Shown: positions 51,801 to 60,468, counted from the stretch's first letter. The stretch: 64,000 bases of DNA from Pedobacter sp. BS3 (GCF_008274585.1 NZ_VTRT01000006.1:1-64000); one strand, 5' to 3'. A program made the numbers and translations. The notes: generated by a model from the sequence alone, not told the origin.

Positions 51801-53465
51801 TCCTTTGTTTGAAAGCTCACTCTGCACCACACGCCCCAATAGCTTTATCTTATCTGCATCATCAGCGGCAACGCCTCCGCCTGTGTATGTTATTTCACCT
51901 GAAAACGCACCATACCTGCCGGTGGGTAACTGTACATAAACGGGTACATCCTCCACCTTACCGTTGGTGTAGGAAAGAGTTACAGACGGCGCAAAACCGC
52001 TATTAGGATCAGTTGATACTAAAAAGCCGCCTGATGCATTCACTGTAATCGTACCCGCAGCCGGCGAAAGGTTCAATCCTGCAGATGACAACGTATAGCT
52101 CATTACGGCCGGTTCAGCATTGTAATAATTTTCGCCAAAATCAAGGGTATCTTTGCTTACAAGCAAGATCGGAGCAGGGATTGCCGTAGTAAATTCTACC
52201 TCATTTCCATAGCTCGTACCGGTTGAGTTAATGGCGTAGGCCCTAACATAATATCTGGTATCGGGACTTAGACCGTTCATTAAACCGCTAAAGGATAGTA
52301 AATCATCATTTATAATGAGCTTACCGGTATTAGAACCCAGGCTGGGACTTCCAACCGTATTCCACACCAGGCCCTTTTCAGTTATCGGTAAACCGCCATC
52401 ATCTGTTACGGTACCGCCACCGGTAGCTTTGGTCGAACGGATGTTGCTTATTGCCTGTGTAGTAATGGTTGGTTCGGCAAGCGCCTGTGTGGTTTGTGTA
52501 TTGGGATTATTTGCAGCTGTTGATGTCAAAAACGAGGATTGATTATCAGGGCCATTGTATTCAAAAACCTGCACAGTATAGGTGGCAGATGGATTTAGAT
52601 TAGTAAGTGTTACTGAATTGCCGGAACCTTTATACACACAATAATAACCGGATGTACCCAGTTGGGTTCCTGCAGGATTACCATTATTCCAATCGGCACT
52701 GGCGGTATACATTTCATTATCTGCAGGCCCGGTAGTTGTGCCTGTACCCTGTTTAACAAACACCGCCCGGTTACTGCCATTACCGTTCACCCAGTTTACC
52801 GTTAAGCCATACCGGCCCACATTGGTAAAGCTGACGTTGCTGGCTTGTATCGTTGGTACCGGATATACTGCCGGAGTTAATACAATAGAGGTAACATTAA
52901 TATTTCCCGAAAACGTTAACCGCATATATGTTCCGGCCGATACAATAGCGGCCGGAGTTACAACTATTGCTCCACAATTGGCAGCGCCACCTGTACCTAT
53001 ACCTCCGGTAGCTGTGTAAGCCGCACTGGCATAACTTCCGTTAAGATTAGCAGAGGTGTTAATAGCAAATGCCGAGAATGTCCGGTTACTGCCTGTACCA
53101 TTACCCCGTACGGTAATGGTTGCAATATCCATGTCGGCCTTAAAAATAAAAAGGCTGCTGCCCGTACCTGCCGATACATTAAATCCGTCACAATTGGCAC
53201 TCCCGGTATCAAACGTCATAGTAGAACCGCTTGTACTCCGGTAATATGTTCCAATACCTGTTTTAGTATATCCTGTACCTGAAGGGGTTGCCGGTACTGC
53301 ACTGACCCCGGAAAAATCAAAGGTGACCTGTGCCCATACCGGTTGGATAACCATACAGGCAACTATACTTAATACGAACCGGTATGGACGCTTTGTTGGC
53401 GCTTTGTAAATGGCAAACCTTCCGGAAAAAGATTTGAAAAAACAGCTTAAACGTTTCATTCTCAT
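48813..53465 (-). CDS. giant type B T9SS adhesin, 1550 residues
   Basis: Signal peptide near residues 25-46 (ending VWAQ) after a basic N-terminus. Residues 50-330: lipocalin/FN3-like beta regions; 335-430 an FN3 unit (TEKGLVWNTVGSPSLGSNTG); 560-1050 the IgGFc-binding-like region (GTDFWLGFGYQEKM, FFFVIANEDNTLVTFTP, VFGGNGRVLVN); two PKD domains (WAWDFGDNST, WTWNFGEGDD); an FN3-like unit (ITFKWDAVPGANSYQVS); and a type B/CHU_C domain ([20 protein letters not shown] to KGAVNLIR). The core is shared with the 1948-residue protein at 39845-45691, while the FN3 near the C-terminus resembles that of the array 1 adhesin. PorP/SprF follows after 3 bp. Confidence 0.88.
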   Translation of the reverse strand: MRMKRLSCFFKSFSGRFAIYKAPTKRPYRFVLSIVACMVIQPVWAQVTFDFSGVSAVPATPSGTGYTKTGIGTYYRSTSGSTMTFDTGSANCDGFNVSAGTGSSLFIFKADMDIATITVRGNGTGSNRTFSAFAINTSANLNGSYASAAYTATGGIGTGGAANCGAIVVTPAAIVSAGTYMRLTFSGNINVTSIVLTPAVYPVPTIQASNVSFTNVGRYGLTVNWVNGNGSNRAVFVKQGTGTTTGPADNEMYTASADWNNGNPAGTQLGTSGYYCVYKGSGNSVTLTNLNPSATYTVQVFEYNGPDNQSSFLTSTAANNPNTQTTQALAEPTITTQAISNIRSTKATGGGTVTDDGGLPITEKGLVWNTVGSPSLGSNTGKLIINDDLLSFSGLMNGLSPDTRYYVRAYAINSTGTSYGNEVEFTTAIPAPILLVSKDTLDFGENYYNAEPAVMSYTLSSAGLNLSPAAGTITVNASGGFLVSTDPNSGFAPSVTLSYTNGKVEDVPVYVQLPTGRYGAFSGEITYTGGGVAADDADKIKLLGRVVQSELSNKGTDFWLGFGYQEKMNEKAGASGEAKMSVYVTTGAQEATVHVELPNGGYSQTVTIPANSVHEFTDFPTGDPSNNTNPSNMPDSRLFSTGVSKKAVHVYSDNEVPVSVFLHTYTNSNSAAGAMIFPTNTWSSSYTVQAYGGTSNNSNPNSFFFVIANEDNTLVTFTPTQPILDASSASLFNSNTTTSTNTAYTAGGTYSVMLNKGEVFNAMGGYGPGKFGLDLSGTVVKTTCDKKIAVFGGNGRVLVNSEGCSASSGSDHLIQQMFPSVAWGTKYLTAPTRTMEYNYFRIYIQDAATQVKVNGTVLDAGTLVNNLYYEYSSKDPLLIESDRPINVSQFITAASCATAQGSVGNGDPEMIILSPVQQSITDATVYSASFRGTSASPKVKPALPDGTIGNCASFINVVIPKEGVASFKLDGKDVADIGIISTDICPQDGSNRDCIAFSASTTLIPMSEAFKPHPQDASYAVATFWVETGAQHTLSSTVGFNAIAYGVGDGESYGYNAGTTIKNLSSVKMAVNAAASDTSSASVKAAKGTPTTLRIALPYNPFLVDNIVWDTGNDARISPAGAQNGAIDNGTGKAKYEGTVVIDGRTFYVYNSPVKYTFSEDGNYTINAKAVGTFAGDCTGEDLQKITIVAGHDDIKLDYATNCGNPVVNFANTTQAMAGTSIVKWAWDFGDNSTSDLQNPPAHTYNKSNGSVYTVKLTTTNSAGIVSSKSIQVDFSGEVTAEYAVDAPGKAICFGGTVNFNASPSRVTNVTAGAPVKWTWNFGEGDDVIITGSSSPVQSHIYNTPGNYEVKLTLETASGCQSTFTDHILVSVLPTPVVTSEATINSITFKWDAVPGANSYQVSTDNGVTFTDPSSGPASTTHTITGLNTNQVVTLIVKATGEGVCQSLSEPLTAKTDLPELDVYVPNTFTPNGDGKNDELKVYSNYIQSISMKVFNQWGQMIFSTTEKDKGWDGTYKGEQQPVGVYIYVVSVTLQDGKTITKKGAVNLIR

Positions 53466-53795
53466 TTTTTTATGTATCCCTTAACGGATACGTTATTCTG
53501 CTTGTCGTAACTGGTATAAAAACATTGTTCAATTGACCCATTGAAATTCCATCCCGGCCGAAAGCTCCCCCACAGGCCGGCGCATTCAGTCCTGATACAT
53601 TTCCCCTTGTTTCAGAAACCATGATGAAGACTAACCAATTTCTAAAGAATCATCATTTGTTCTGCGACAGCCAAAAGCTCCCGGTTTACGGGATGGAAGT
53701 TTCAATAGTTGAGAGCAGGCAACATGCCCGTCCCTGTATTGCTGCATTCGCTCAACTTAGTGCAGCAATTATTCCGTTCTGTTTATTGCGGCATA
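53466..53795. other. 330-bp gene-free leader upstream of the array 2 adhesin
   Basis: No convincing gene on either strand and no clear TAnnTTTG upstream of the adhesin. It must hold the array 2 promoter, since the preceding gene ends at 53796 on the same strand, unless transcription reads through from the type A genes. Nothing else seen. Confidence 0.4.
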
Positions 53796-55004
53796 TTATT
53801 TTTTATAAAACTTAACTGATGACTTTTCCCCGTTATTTTCAAACCGTACCAGGTACATACCGGGGTTTAAGGCTGTAATATCCAAAGCTGATTCGCTGGT
53901 TCCGGACTCAACTGCTGCTTTTAAAACCGTTGCCCCTTTCAGGCTGATAACCTTTAACACCGACCCGGCCGTTGCTGCAGCATGGCTTACCGTTAATTTA
54001 CCCGAAGCTGGATTAGGATAGACTGTTAGTTGTGCCGCAGCCGATAGATTGTATTTTACCGGCACTGCGTTACTGTACTCCACGCTACCATCGGCATCAA
54101 CCATTTTTAAACGGTAGTAATAGGTACCGTTTGCGGTTACGCCGTTATCTGTAGCCATATAGTTTAGAGTTTTGCTGCTATTGCCGGCAGCTTTTACTTC
54201 GCTTATTTTAACAAATGCACTGTTCTCTTCCCGGCGTTCTATCTCAAACCTGTCGGTATTTACTTCTGATGCCGTTGACCAGGCCAAACGAACACCTTGC
54301 GCCTGTGCTGAACCGGTAAAGGAGAGGAGCTTGATGGGAAGGGGATCACCATCATCAGGTGGCGGTGTGATCCAGGCGGCCATAGATGCTACCCTTAATG
54401 TCTGGCCAAGCCCCAATTGAACCCTGCCAGTTGATGATCCACTAGCTTCATCTGCTTTATTATTAGCCGCCCAATAATAAATCCTTCTGTACATTCTGAG
54501 GGACTTTGTTCCGGAAGGAGGCGTAAGATGAAGTTTTGTCCAGTTGCCATTAGTTGCAGGAAAAAAATCTGTTTCTTCTCCACCTATTACGCTGTTTAGA
54601 TCAAACGGAAGCTTATCTGAATATACCACTCCCCCTTTTGCGGCATTAGCAGTCGTACTATTTGAGCTACCGGTAAACTCAATTTCAAGTGTGCCGCCTA
54701 CACTATTATTTGTTAAATCAATTTCAATATATTTACCCGTACCACCTAATTCATAATGTGATATTTTGTTGTTAGAAGGGCTACAAATCTGCGCTTGCTT
54801 AGCAGCATCTCCATTATTTAGAAATATTACTTCTTTTGTTGTTCCGGAATTAAAAGTTGTAGCTGTTGTGGCCCATGCAAGAGGATAAGTATCAGTTTCA
54901 TAATTATACCCCATAAAAGCATCCTGTGCATAAGCCGAGAGCATACACATAAGTAATCCACAACAATAAAACAGAAAGCATAACATCTTTTTTCCAATGC
55001 ACAT
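53796..55004 (-). CDS. secreted protein with T9SS type A C-terminal domain
   Basis: 402 residues if started at ATG 55004, which puts a basic-hydrophobic signal (MCIGKKMLCFLFYCCG to AYAQ) first; upstream ATGs at 55076 and 55067 would add about 24 residues. The central part is a beta-rich domain of unknown kind (EIDLTNNSVGGTLEIEFTG), followed by an FN3-like unit (LAWSTASEVNTDRFEIER) and the type A domain (LTVYPNPASGKLTVSHA, then VRFENNGEKSSVKFYKK). Exported by T9SS and likely anchored to A-LPS or released. First of three type A genes in a row going leftwards from the pectate lyase. Role unknown. Confidence 0.75.
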   Translation of the reverse strand: MCIGKKMLCFLFYCCGLLMCMLSAYAQDAFMGYNYETDTYPLAWATTATTFNSGTTKEVIFLNNGDAAKQAQICSPSNNKISHYELGGTGKYIEIDLTNNSVGGTLEIEFTGSSNSTTANAAKGGVVYSDKLPFDLNSVIGGEETDFFPATNGNWTKLHLTPPSGTKSLRMYRRIYYWAANNKADEASGSSTGRVQLGLGQTLRVASMAAWITPPPDDGDPLPIKLLSFTGSAQAQGVRLAWSTASEVNTDRFEIERREENSAFVKISEVKAAGNSSKTLNYMATDNGVTANGTYYYRLKMVDADGSVEYSNAVPVKYNLSAAAQLTVYPNPASGKLTVSHAAATAGSVLKVISLKGATVLKAAVESGTSESALDITALNPGMYLVRFENNGEKSSVKFYKK

Positions 55005-55158
55005 GTAGGTCAATAACTGTTTGTGCAGGTACACTTTTGCTTCAAAAGCACCAACATCGAGTAACATTCTTTTCATAATTTATTCGTTTTAGGTTACACA
55101 ATTGGGTTAACAGGCAGACGAATAAGAGGGGCGCCGCACCACAGCGCCCGCTCAGGAA

Positions 55159-56241
55159 CTACTGTTTGAGGAATTTAACAGAAGATTTTCCGTTGCCATT
55201 ATCAAATACCAGCAGGTAATATCCCGGCGTCAGTCCCGCGGTACTTGTGGTTGCCTGGGCCGAGCCTTGCGCTACATTCAGCGTTGATACTGTTTTACCG
55301 TTTAAGGTAAGTACTTTCAGTTCGGCACCGGCGTTAGCTGTTGGATAGTTTACGGTGATATTTTCGCCGGCAGGGTTAGGATATACGGCCAGGCTGGCAT
55401 CCGCCACATTATTTACCGACCTTATCTCCTTATAGTAGATATAGGCCCCGTCTTTATCGGTTTGTTTCAACCGGTAATAATTAACCCCCGCAGCCGGATT
55501 ATTATCGGTATAGCTATATGTATGTATACCACTTGTATTTTGCGCAGGTACACTACCTGTAGCAGCAAAGCTTTTACCATCCAGGCTGCGTTCTATGGTA
55601 AAGTCTTTGGTATTTACCTCGTTGGTGGTAGACCAGCTCAATTTTACCTGTTTGGCAAAACCGGCGGTTAAAGCAGCATTGAATGACAGGAAGTCGAGGG
55701 GAAGCGGCGTCATACTGGTAACGCTCACATTATCAAGATAACCATCCGAAGTATGATCCATGGTTATTTTTATACGCTTTACGCTGGCGTTGTTAATAGC
55801 AACAGTTACTGTATTACCTGATGTTCCACAAGCTCCGGTTGATACCTGAGGAGTAGCCACCCAACTTGCGTCGCTGGCATCGGTAACATCCGATGTGGAG
55901 TAATATACTGTAAACTTCCTAGTTTGCCCCTTACCTTCAGTAAAGGTAACCGATGCAACTCCGTTTGAAAAATAGGGCAAAATAACATAACTACCTACTC
56001 CTTGCAACATCTTCAAAGCTTTAGGGTTAGTTGCTGCATCCGGACACGTAGCCCCTTGCCGGGACAATTGATAAACTATCCATGTTCCAGAGCTTGTTAT
56101 ATTCACCGGCGTCGCACTTGTATAAGTAGAACTACTAACATCGCTAGTGCCAAAATCTTCTGTAAAATAAGTGTCCTGTGCTTTTAGTTCCGTAATAAGA
56201 CCTATTACAAGGGCTGCACAAAAAAGTAATTTAGTTTTCAT
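55159..56241 (-). CDS. secreted protein with T9SS type A C-terminal domain
   Basis: 360 residues: signal peptide to LKAQ near 22; residues 25-190 a beta domain (YFTEDFGTSDVSSSTYTS; VSTGACGTSGN) that resembles a carbohydrate-binding-like jelly roll, an inference; an FN3-like unit (LSWSTTNEVNTKDFTIERS) ; type A sorting domain (LAVYPNPAGENITVNYP to KSSVKFLKQ). It is 19 bp downstream of the pectate lyase and probably co-transcribed. Could be an accessory pectin-binding protein; no motif proves this. Confidence 0.75.
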   Translation of the reverse strand: MKTKLLFCAALVIGLITELKAQDTYFTEDFGTSDVSSSTYTSATPVNITSSGTWIVYQLSRQGATCPDAATNPKALKMLQGVGSYVILPYFSNGVASVTFTEGKGQTRKFTVYYSTSDVTDASDASWVATPQVSTGACGTSGNTVTVAINNASVKRIKITMDHTSDGYLDNVSVTSMTPLPLDFLSFNAALTAGFAKQVKLSWSTTNEVNTKDFTIERSLDGKSFAATGSVPAQNTSGIHTYSYTDNNPAAGVNYYRLKQTDKDGAYIYYKEIRSVNNVADASLAVYPNPAGENITVNYPTANAGAELKVLTLNGKTVSTLNVAQGSAQATTSTAGLTPGYYLLVFDNGNGKSSVKFLKQ

Positions 56242-56260
56242 AACATTTAATTTTAGGGGG

Positions 56261-58207
56261 TTAATTAATTTGTTGTTTTATAAATTGTATGGTTTGTTTT
56301 TCTGTTCCGGTGTACACCTGTAGGATATAGGTTCCGGCCGCCAGGGCAGAAACATCTATACTGGTTTGATGAGTACCCGCTGCAAGCGGTTGTACCCGTT
56401 GCACGCTACCGTTTACCGTCCTTATTTTTACAATGGCATTTTTACCTGCAATTGGGTAGTTTATGGTTAGCTGCCCGTTTACAGGATTTGGATAAACCAA
56501 CAGCAGTGCTTTATTTTTAACGTTTGCCTCGATCACTTTACCGTAAATAAAGCTGCCATCGGTATCGGTTATTTTCAGGCGGTAATAGGCTGTTCCTGCC
56601 ACCGGGTGACTATCGGTAAACTGGTAATGGTTTGTTCCTGCTGTATTTTGAGCCTGGATTTGTCCTATAGAAGTAAATTCCTTTCCATCGGCACTGCGTT
56701 CAACAGTAAAACGTTGTGTGTTACGTTCGGCGGCGGTGATCCATTTCAACGTAACGGCATCCTGCAAACCGTTGTTTACCGCAGCAGTAAACGAAACCAG
56801 GTTTAACGGAAGAATAGTATTATTGGGACCAATGGCATTCAGGTAAACTTCCAGCATGGTATAGCCGTCGACATTAATGGTATTCCGGTCGGCGGCATCA
56901 TTGGGGTTTAAACCGTGGCTGATCTCCCAGTCATCGGGCATACCGTCATTATCGGTATCGGCCGGCGCCGCAGTACTGTTTAAAACCGGCCAGCCGCCCA
57001 CATCGGTCTGACTGTCTATAAGGCCGGGTCTACCGGTAAGAGATCCATTAACGGTTACTGTTCCCGTTTCTACTTCGTTCATGATACGGGTATCCACGGC
57101 ATCCCGTTTCGGATAAATGGCTCCGGCATTGGCCAATACCGAGGCATAAGCGTCCTGTGCTGTCTGAAGAGTTATGCCATCATTGGTAAAGGCGGTGTTA
57201 ACTTTTACCTGGGCTTCGGTTGCACCGGTTTTATAGCTTACGCCTGCCCAGTTATTAGCTGTTACGGTTGTGCTTCCATCGATATAATTGCCGGCAATAT
57301 AAAACTGCCCATACCCTGGCGCTGCCAGGCTATTATCAAAATAAACTTCCAGCAGACGTGATCTTTTACTGGAGGCTGTTCCCGGGCCGGCCTTGTAATA
57401 GTTATTCACCATATCGTAGTGCCCGTTTTCGCCGCCATAGCTACTGTTATCGCCCCAATTGTACACTACATTGTTGCTGTAATTAAGCAAATCGGCTCCA
57501 AAACCACTGGCTTCTATACCAGCCCGCGGGCCGCCATTAAACCGGGGCGACCTGCTTAGGTGACAGGCTAACAGATTATGGTGAAATGTTGCATTAGTAC
57601 CGCCCCAGATAGCTCCGTAACCATGAATGCCTTTATCGTGGCCGGAATCGTTCAGGCTTTCGGCAAGTATGCACCACTGCATGGTAAAATTCTTGTTATT
57701 GTAAAATGATGATGTTTCATCTATAGACCAGCTCATAGAGCAATGATCAATAATGATATTCTGATGATCCCTGCCCCATAATGCATCTGATTGGTCATCA
57801 TATTTGTCTCCAAGGCGAAAACGCATGTACCGGATAATGACATTATCGGCGGCTATATTCATTTCATAATCCTGGATACAGATGCCATCGCCGGGCGCTG
57901 TCTGACCTGCTATGGTCACGTTTCCATTCTTAATCTGAAGCTTTTTGGTTAATTTTATATTACCTGAAACCTCGAAAACAATGGTGCGTGTCCCGGTAGC
58001 CTCTATAGCTTTACGTAAGCTGCCATCGCCCGAATCGTTCAGGTTAGTTACTTTAATTACTGTTCCACCCCGGCCTCCGGTGGTGTTCTTTCCGAACCCT
58101 TCAGCTCCGGGAAAGGCAAGCTGCTGAGCTTTGCCGTTCAGACCCGGAATTAAGAGTAAGAACAGGGAAAGACTTCTCCTAATATAAAGCGTATAATTTC
58201 CAATCAT
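56261..58207 (-). CDS. pectate lyase-like protein with T9SS type A domain
   Basis: 648 residues. Signal peptide to GKAQ near 29, then a right-handed parallel beta-helix of the polysaccharide lyase 1 type: AFPGAEGFGKNTTGGRGG, NLNDSGDGSLRKAI, IIRYMRFRLGD, IIIDHCSMSWSIDE and HHNLLACHLSRSPRF, the last with the Arg-containing active-site region. A calcium-binding-like linker (DTDNDGMPDDWEISHGLNP) follows, then an FN3-like unit and a type A domain (LLVYPNPVNGQLTINYP). Predicted to cleave pectate outside the cell by beta-elimination. No susCD pair is nearby, so it is an isolated pectinase with two accessory secreted genes. Confidence 0.85.
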   Translation of the reverse strand: MIGNYTLYIRRSLSLFLLLIPGLNGKAQQLAFPGAEGFGKNTTGGRGGTVIKVTNLNDSGDGSLRKAIEATGTRTIVFEVSGNIKLTKKLQIKNGNVTIAGQTAPGDGICIQDYEMNIAADNVIIRYMRFRLGDKYDDQSDALWGRDHQNIIIDHCSMSWSIDETSSFYNNKNFTMQWCILAESLNDSGHDKGIHGYGAIWGGTNATFHHNLLACHLSRSPRFNGGPRAGIEASGFGADLLNYSNNVVYNWGDNSSYGGENGHYDMVNNYYKAGPGTASSKRSRLLEVYFDNSLAAPGYGQFYIAGNYIDGSTTVTANNWAGVSYKTGATEAQVKVNTAFTNDGITLQTAQDAYASVLANAGAIYPKRDAVDTRIMNEVETGTVTVNGSLTGRPGLIDSQTDVGGWPVLNSTAAPADTDNDGMPDDWEISHGLNPNDAADRNTINVDGYTMLEVYLNAIGPNNTILPLNLVSFTAAVNNGLQDAVTLKWITAAERNTQRFTVERSADGKEFTSIGQIQAQNTAGTNHYQFTDSHPVAGTAYYRLKITDTDGSFIYGKVIEANVKNKALLLVYPNPVNGQLTINYPIAGKNAIVKIRTVNGSVQRVQPLAAGTHQTSIDVSALAAGTYILQVYTGTEKQTIQFIKQQIN

Positions 58208-58403
58208 ACGATTGTGATCTATTTCGGATATAGGTATATTATACCTGACCCAGGTTTATAATTATTTTTTTTCCTGCCAGCACAAAGACATGTGGGGAAA
58301 TCGTCTATGCAACAAGCAGGTTTTATCCGTATGGTTAGTCTAATCTTTAACCAATGTTATATAGTTTTTTATTAAAATTCCAGCATTTGCCCATATTTTT
58401 TTG

Positions 58404-58429
58404 TGCAATCGATGCCGGGAACGATTGCA
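58404..58429. promoter_or_regulatory. palindromic operator-like site, copy 1
   Basis: Arms TGCAATCG and CGATTGCA around a 10-bp spacer ATGCCGGGAA. About 197 bp upstream of the pectate lyase start. The 24-bp core is identical to copy 2. A LacI-type or similar dimeric regulator site is a guess. Confidence 0.5.
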
Positions 58430-58512
58430 TAGAAACTATTACGGGAATAAAGTTTTTACCCACGCTCATTTTACCGTCATTGGCGACTGAATAATAAACT
58501 TACCAGGCATTT

Positions 58513-58540
58513 ACGCAATCGATGCCGGGAACGATTGCGT
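58513..58540. promoter_or_regulatory. palindromic operator-like site, copy 2
   Basis: Arms ACGCAATCG and CGATTGCGT around the same spacer ATGCCGGGAA; centre 110 bp from copy 1. No gene lies between 58208 and 58875; the rest of that stretch holds a weak GGTATATTATACC palindrome near 58225, the 77-bp repeat and the purH promoter. Confidence 0.5.
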
Positions 58541-58723
58541 GATTTTTTACAGGCTCAAAAAAGCCGACCTGGTGAAACCTCGATATTAAAATCTGAATTA
58601 CTCAATTTGCTTCCGTCTTTGTTATTTGCTTTAAACCTTCTACTTTCCGCCTTTCCTGTTTCCAGCATCTGTGTTCCTGCTTGGCCACCCTCCAAAAGCG
58701 TCCCTCACCCAAAGGCAAAGGGT

Positions 58724-58800
58724 AGGATTTTGCTCTTGTCTTGGTTCCTGATCCGTTGCTCTTGTTTCTACTTCCGGTCTTTCCCCGCTTCCGGACTATA
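58724..58800. repeat. 77-bp dispersed repeat, copy 2
   Basis: Matches 38781-38857 at 73 of 77 positions, same orientation. Upstream of purH; no ORF of its own. Confidence 0.85.
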
Positions 58801-58847
58801 CCTGTGAACTATCAACTATAAGCTAACAAACTTTTCCAAAAAACTGC

Positions 58848-58855
58848 TATCTTTG
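58848..58855 (+). promoter_or_regulatory. -7 box for purH
   Basis: TATCTTTG, an exact TAnnTTTG, 20 bp before the purH ATG. No clear -33 TTG at the usual spacing. Confidence 0.5.
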
Positions 58856-58875
58856 CGGCTTCAAAAATAAAATCC

Positions 58876-60402
58876 ATGAGCCATCCCGTAAAGATAAAAA
58901 ACGCCTTAATTTCAGTCTATTATAAAGACAACCTGGAACCACTAATTCATCAGTTGAACAGCCTCGGAGTTACTTTTTACTCTACCGGAGGAACAGAAAA
59001 GTTTATCCGCGAATTAGGTTATGAAGTTGTGGCCGTAGAAGACCTTACGGGATATCCCTCTATTTTGGGCGGCAGGGTAAAAACATTGCATCCCAAAGTA
59101 TTCGGCGGTATTCTGTCACGCCGGGAACTGGCAGGCGATAAAGAGCAGACCGAACAGTACGAAATTCCCGAAATCGATTTGGTTATTGTGGATCTATACC
59201 CGTTTGAGGAAACCGTAAAATCTGGAGCCGGCGAAGCCGACATTATTGAGAAAATAGATATTGGCGGTATCTCCCTGATTCGTGCCGCAGCCAAAAACTT
59301 TAACGATGTGGTCATTGTCGCATCCAAAGATGATTATACCACGCTGCTGGATATCCTGAAAGAAAATTCAGGCTATACAACGCTGGATCAGCGCAGGGAT
59401 TTTGCCCGCAAAGCTTTCAACATTTCATCACATTACGATACGGCCATCTTTAATTACTTTAACCAGGACGATGCCCTGCCGGTGTTCAAACAAAGCCAGC
59501 AACAGGTGCAGCCTTTACGTTATGGCGAAAATCCACACCAGAAAGGCTTTTTCTACGGCGATCTGGATAATATGTTTACCAAGCTGAACGGTAAAGAGCT
59601 CTCTTACAATAACCTGGTAGATGTTGATGCCGCCGTGGCGCTGATCGATGAGTTTACCGAACCAACGTTTGCTATACTGAAACATACCAATGCCTGTGGT
59701 GTGGCATCACGTACAAATTTATTGCAGGCATGGACAGATGCCCTGTCCTGCGACCCGGTTTCGGCTTTTGGCGGTGTAATTATCTGCAACGGCGAAATTG
59801 ACGCCGCTACAGCAGCCGAGATCAACAAGCTGTTTTTTGAAGTGCTGATTGCACCATCATACTCGCAGGAAGCGCTCAGCATACTTACCGAAAAGAAAAA
59901 CCGTATTATCCTGGTTCGCAAAGACGTAGAGCTGCCTAAAAAGCAATTCAAAACCCTGTTAAACGGCGTTATTGAGCAGGATAAAGACCATACTATCGAA
60001 GGTCCGGAACAAATGTCGGCAGTTACCAACCGCAAGCCCGATGAGCAGGAACTGGCCGATTTATACTTTGCCAATAAAATTGTAAAGCATACCAAATCAA
60101 ACACCATCGTGCTGGTAAAAGGCGGTCAGCTGCTGGCCAGCGGAGTAGGGCAAACCTCGCGTGTTGACGCGTTGAAGCAAGCCATTATCAAGGCCAAAGA
60201 ATTTGGTTTCAGCCTGCACGGTTCGGTCATGGCTTCCGATGCCTTTTTCCCGTTCCCCGATTGTGTTGAGATTGCAGCCGGGGCCGGTATTACAGCCGTA
60301 TTGCAGCCGGGTGGCTCTATCAAAGACCAGCTTTCAATTGATAAGGCCAATGAAAAGGGCATCAGCATGGTAATGACGGGCGTGAGGCATTTTAAACATT
60401 AA
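58876..60402 (+). CDS. purH: bifunctional AICAR formyltransferase / IMP cyclohydrolase
   Basis: 508 residues, normal length; last two steps of de novo IMP synthesis. N-terminal MGS-like cyclohydrolase domain (ALISVYYKDNLEPL, FYSTGGTEKFI, GGRVKTLHPKVFGGIL), then the AICAR transformylase domain with LKHTNACGVA (catalytic Lys-His pair), VSAFGGVI and MASDAFFPFPD, ending MTGVRHFKH. Single gene with its own promoter box. Confidence 0.97.
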   Translation: MSHPVKIKNALISVYYKDNLEPLIHQLNSLGVTFYSTGGTEKFIRELGYEVVAVEDLTGYPSILGGRVKTLHPKVFGGILSRRELAGDKEQTEQYEIPEIDLVIVDLYPFEETVKSGAGEADIIEKIDIGGISLIRAAAKNFNDVVIVASKDDYTTLLDILKENSGYTTLDQRRDFARKAFNISSHYDTAIFNYFNQDDALPVFKQSQQQVQPLRYGENPHQKGFFYGDLDNMFTKLNGKELSYNNLVDVDAAVALIDEFTEPTFAILKHTNACGVASRTNLLQAWTDALSCDPVSAFGGVIICNGEIDAATAAEINKLFFEVLIAPSYSQEALSILTEKKNRIILVRKDVELPKKQFKTLLNGVIEQDKDHTIEGPEQMSAVTNRKPDEQELADLYFANKIVKHTKSNTIVLVKGGQLLASGVGQTSRVDALKQAIIKAKEFGFSLHGSVMASDAFFPFPDCVEIAAGAGITAVLQPGGSIKDQLSIDKANEKGISMVMTGVRHFKH

Positions 60403-60468
60403 CAGATAGCGTCAAAAAATAAATACATTAAAGTTTTTCAGGCAGTAATACTATTGAAAAAAAGGCGT

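Noticed and set aside
53621-53815. 64-residue plus-strand frame in the array 2 leader
   Set aside because: Runs into the end of a convergent real gene and has no recognisable features; left as gene-free leader.
58404-58540. Two-repeat CRISPR remnant
   Set aside because: Only two palindromic copies, an 84-bp interval and no cas genes; operator or dispersed repeat fits better.
58535-58807. 90-residue plus-strand frame upstream of purH
   Set aside because: Covers the 77-bp non-coding repeat and part of the second palindrome; no protein-like pattern.
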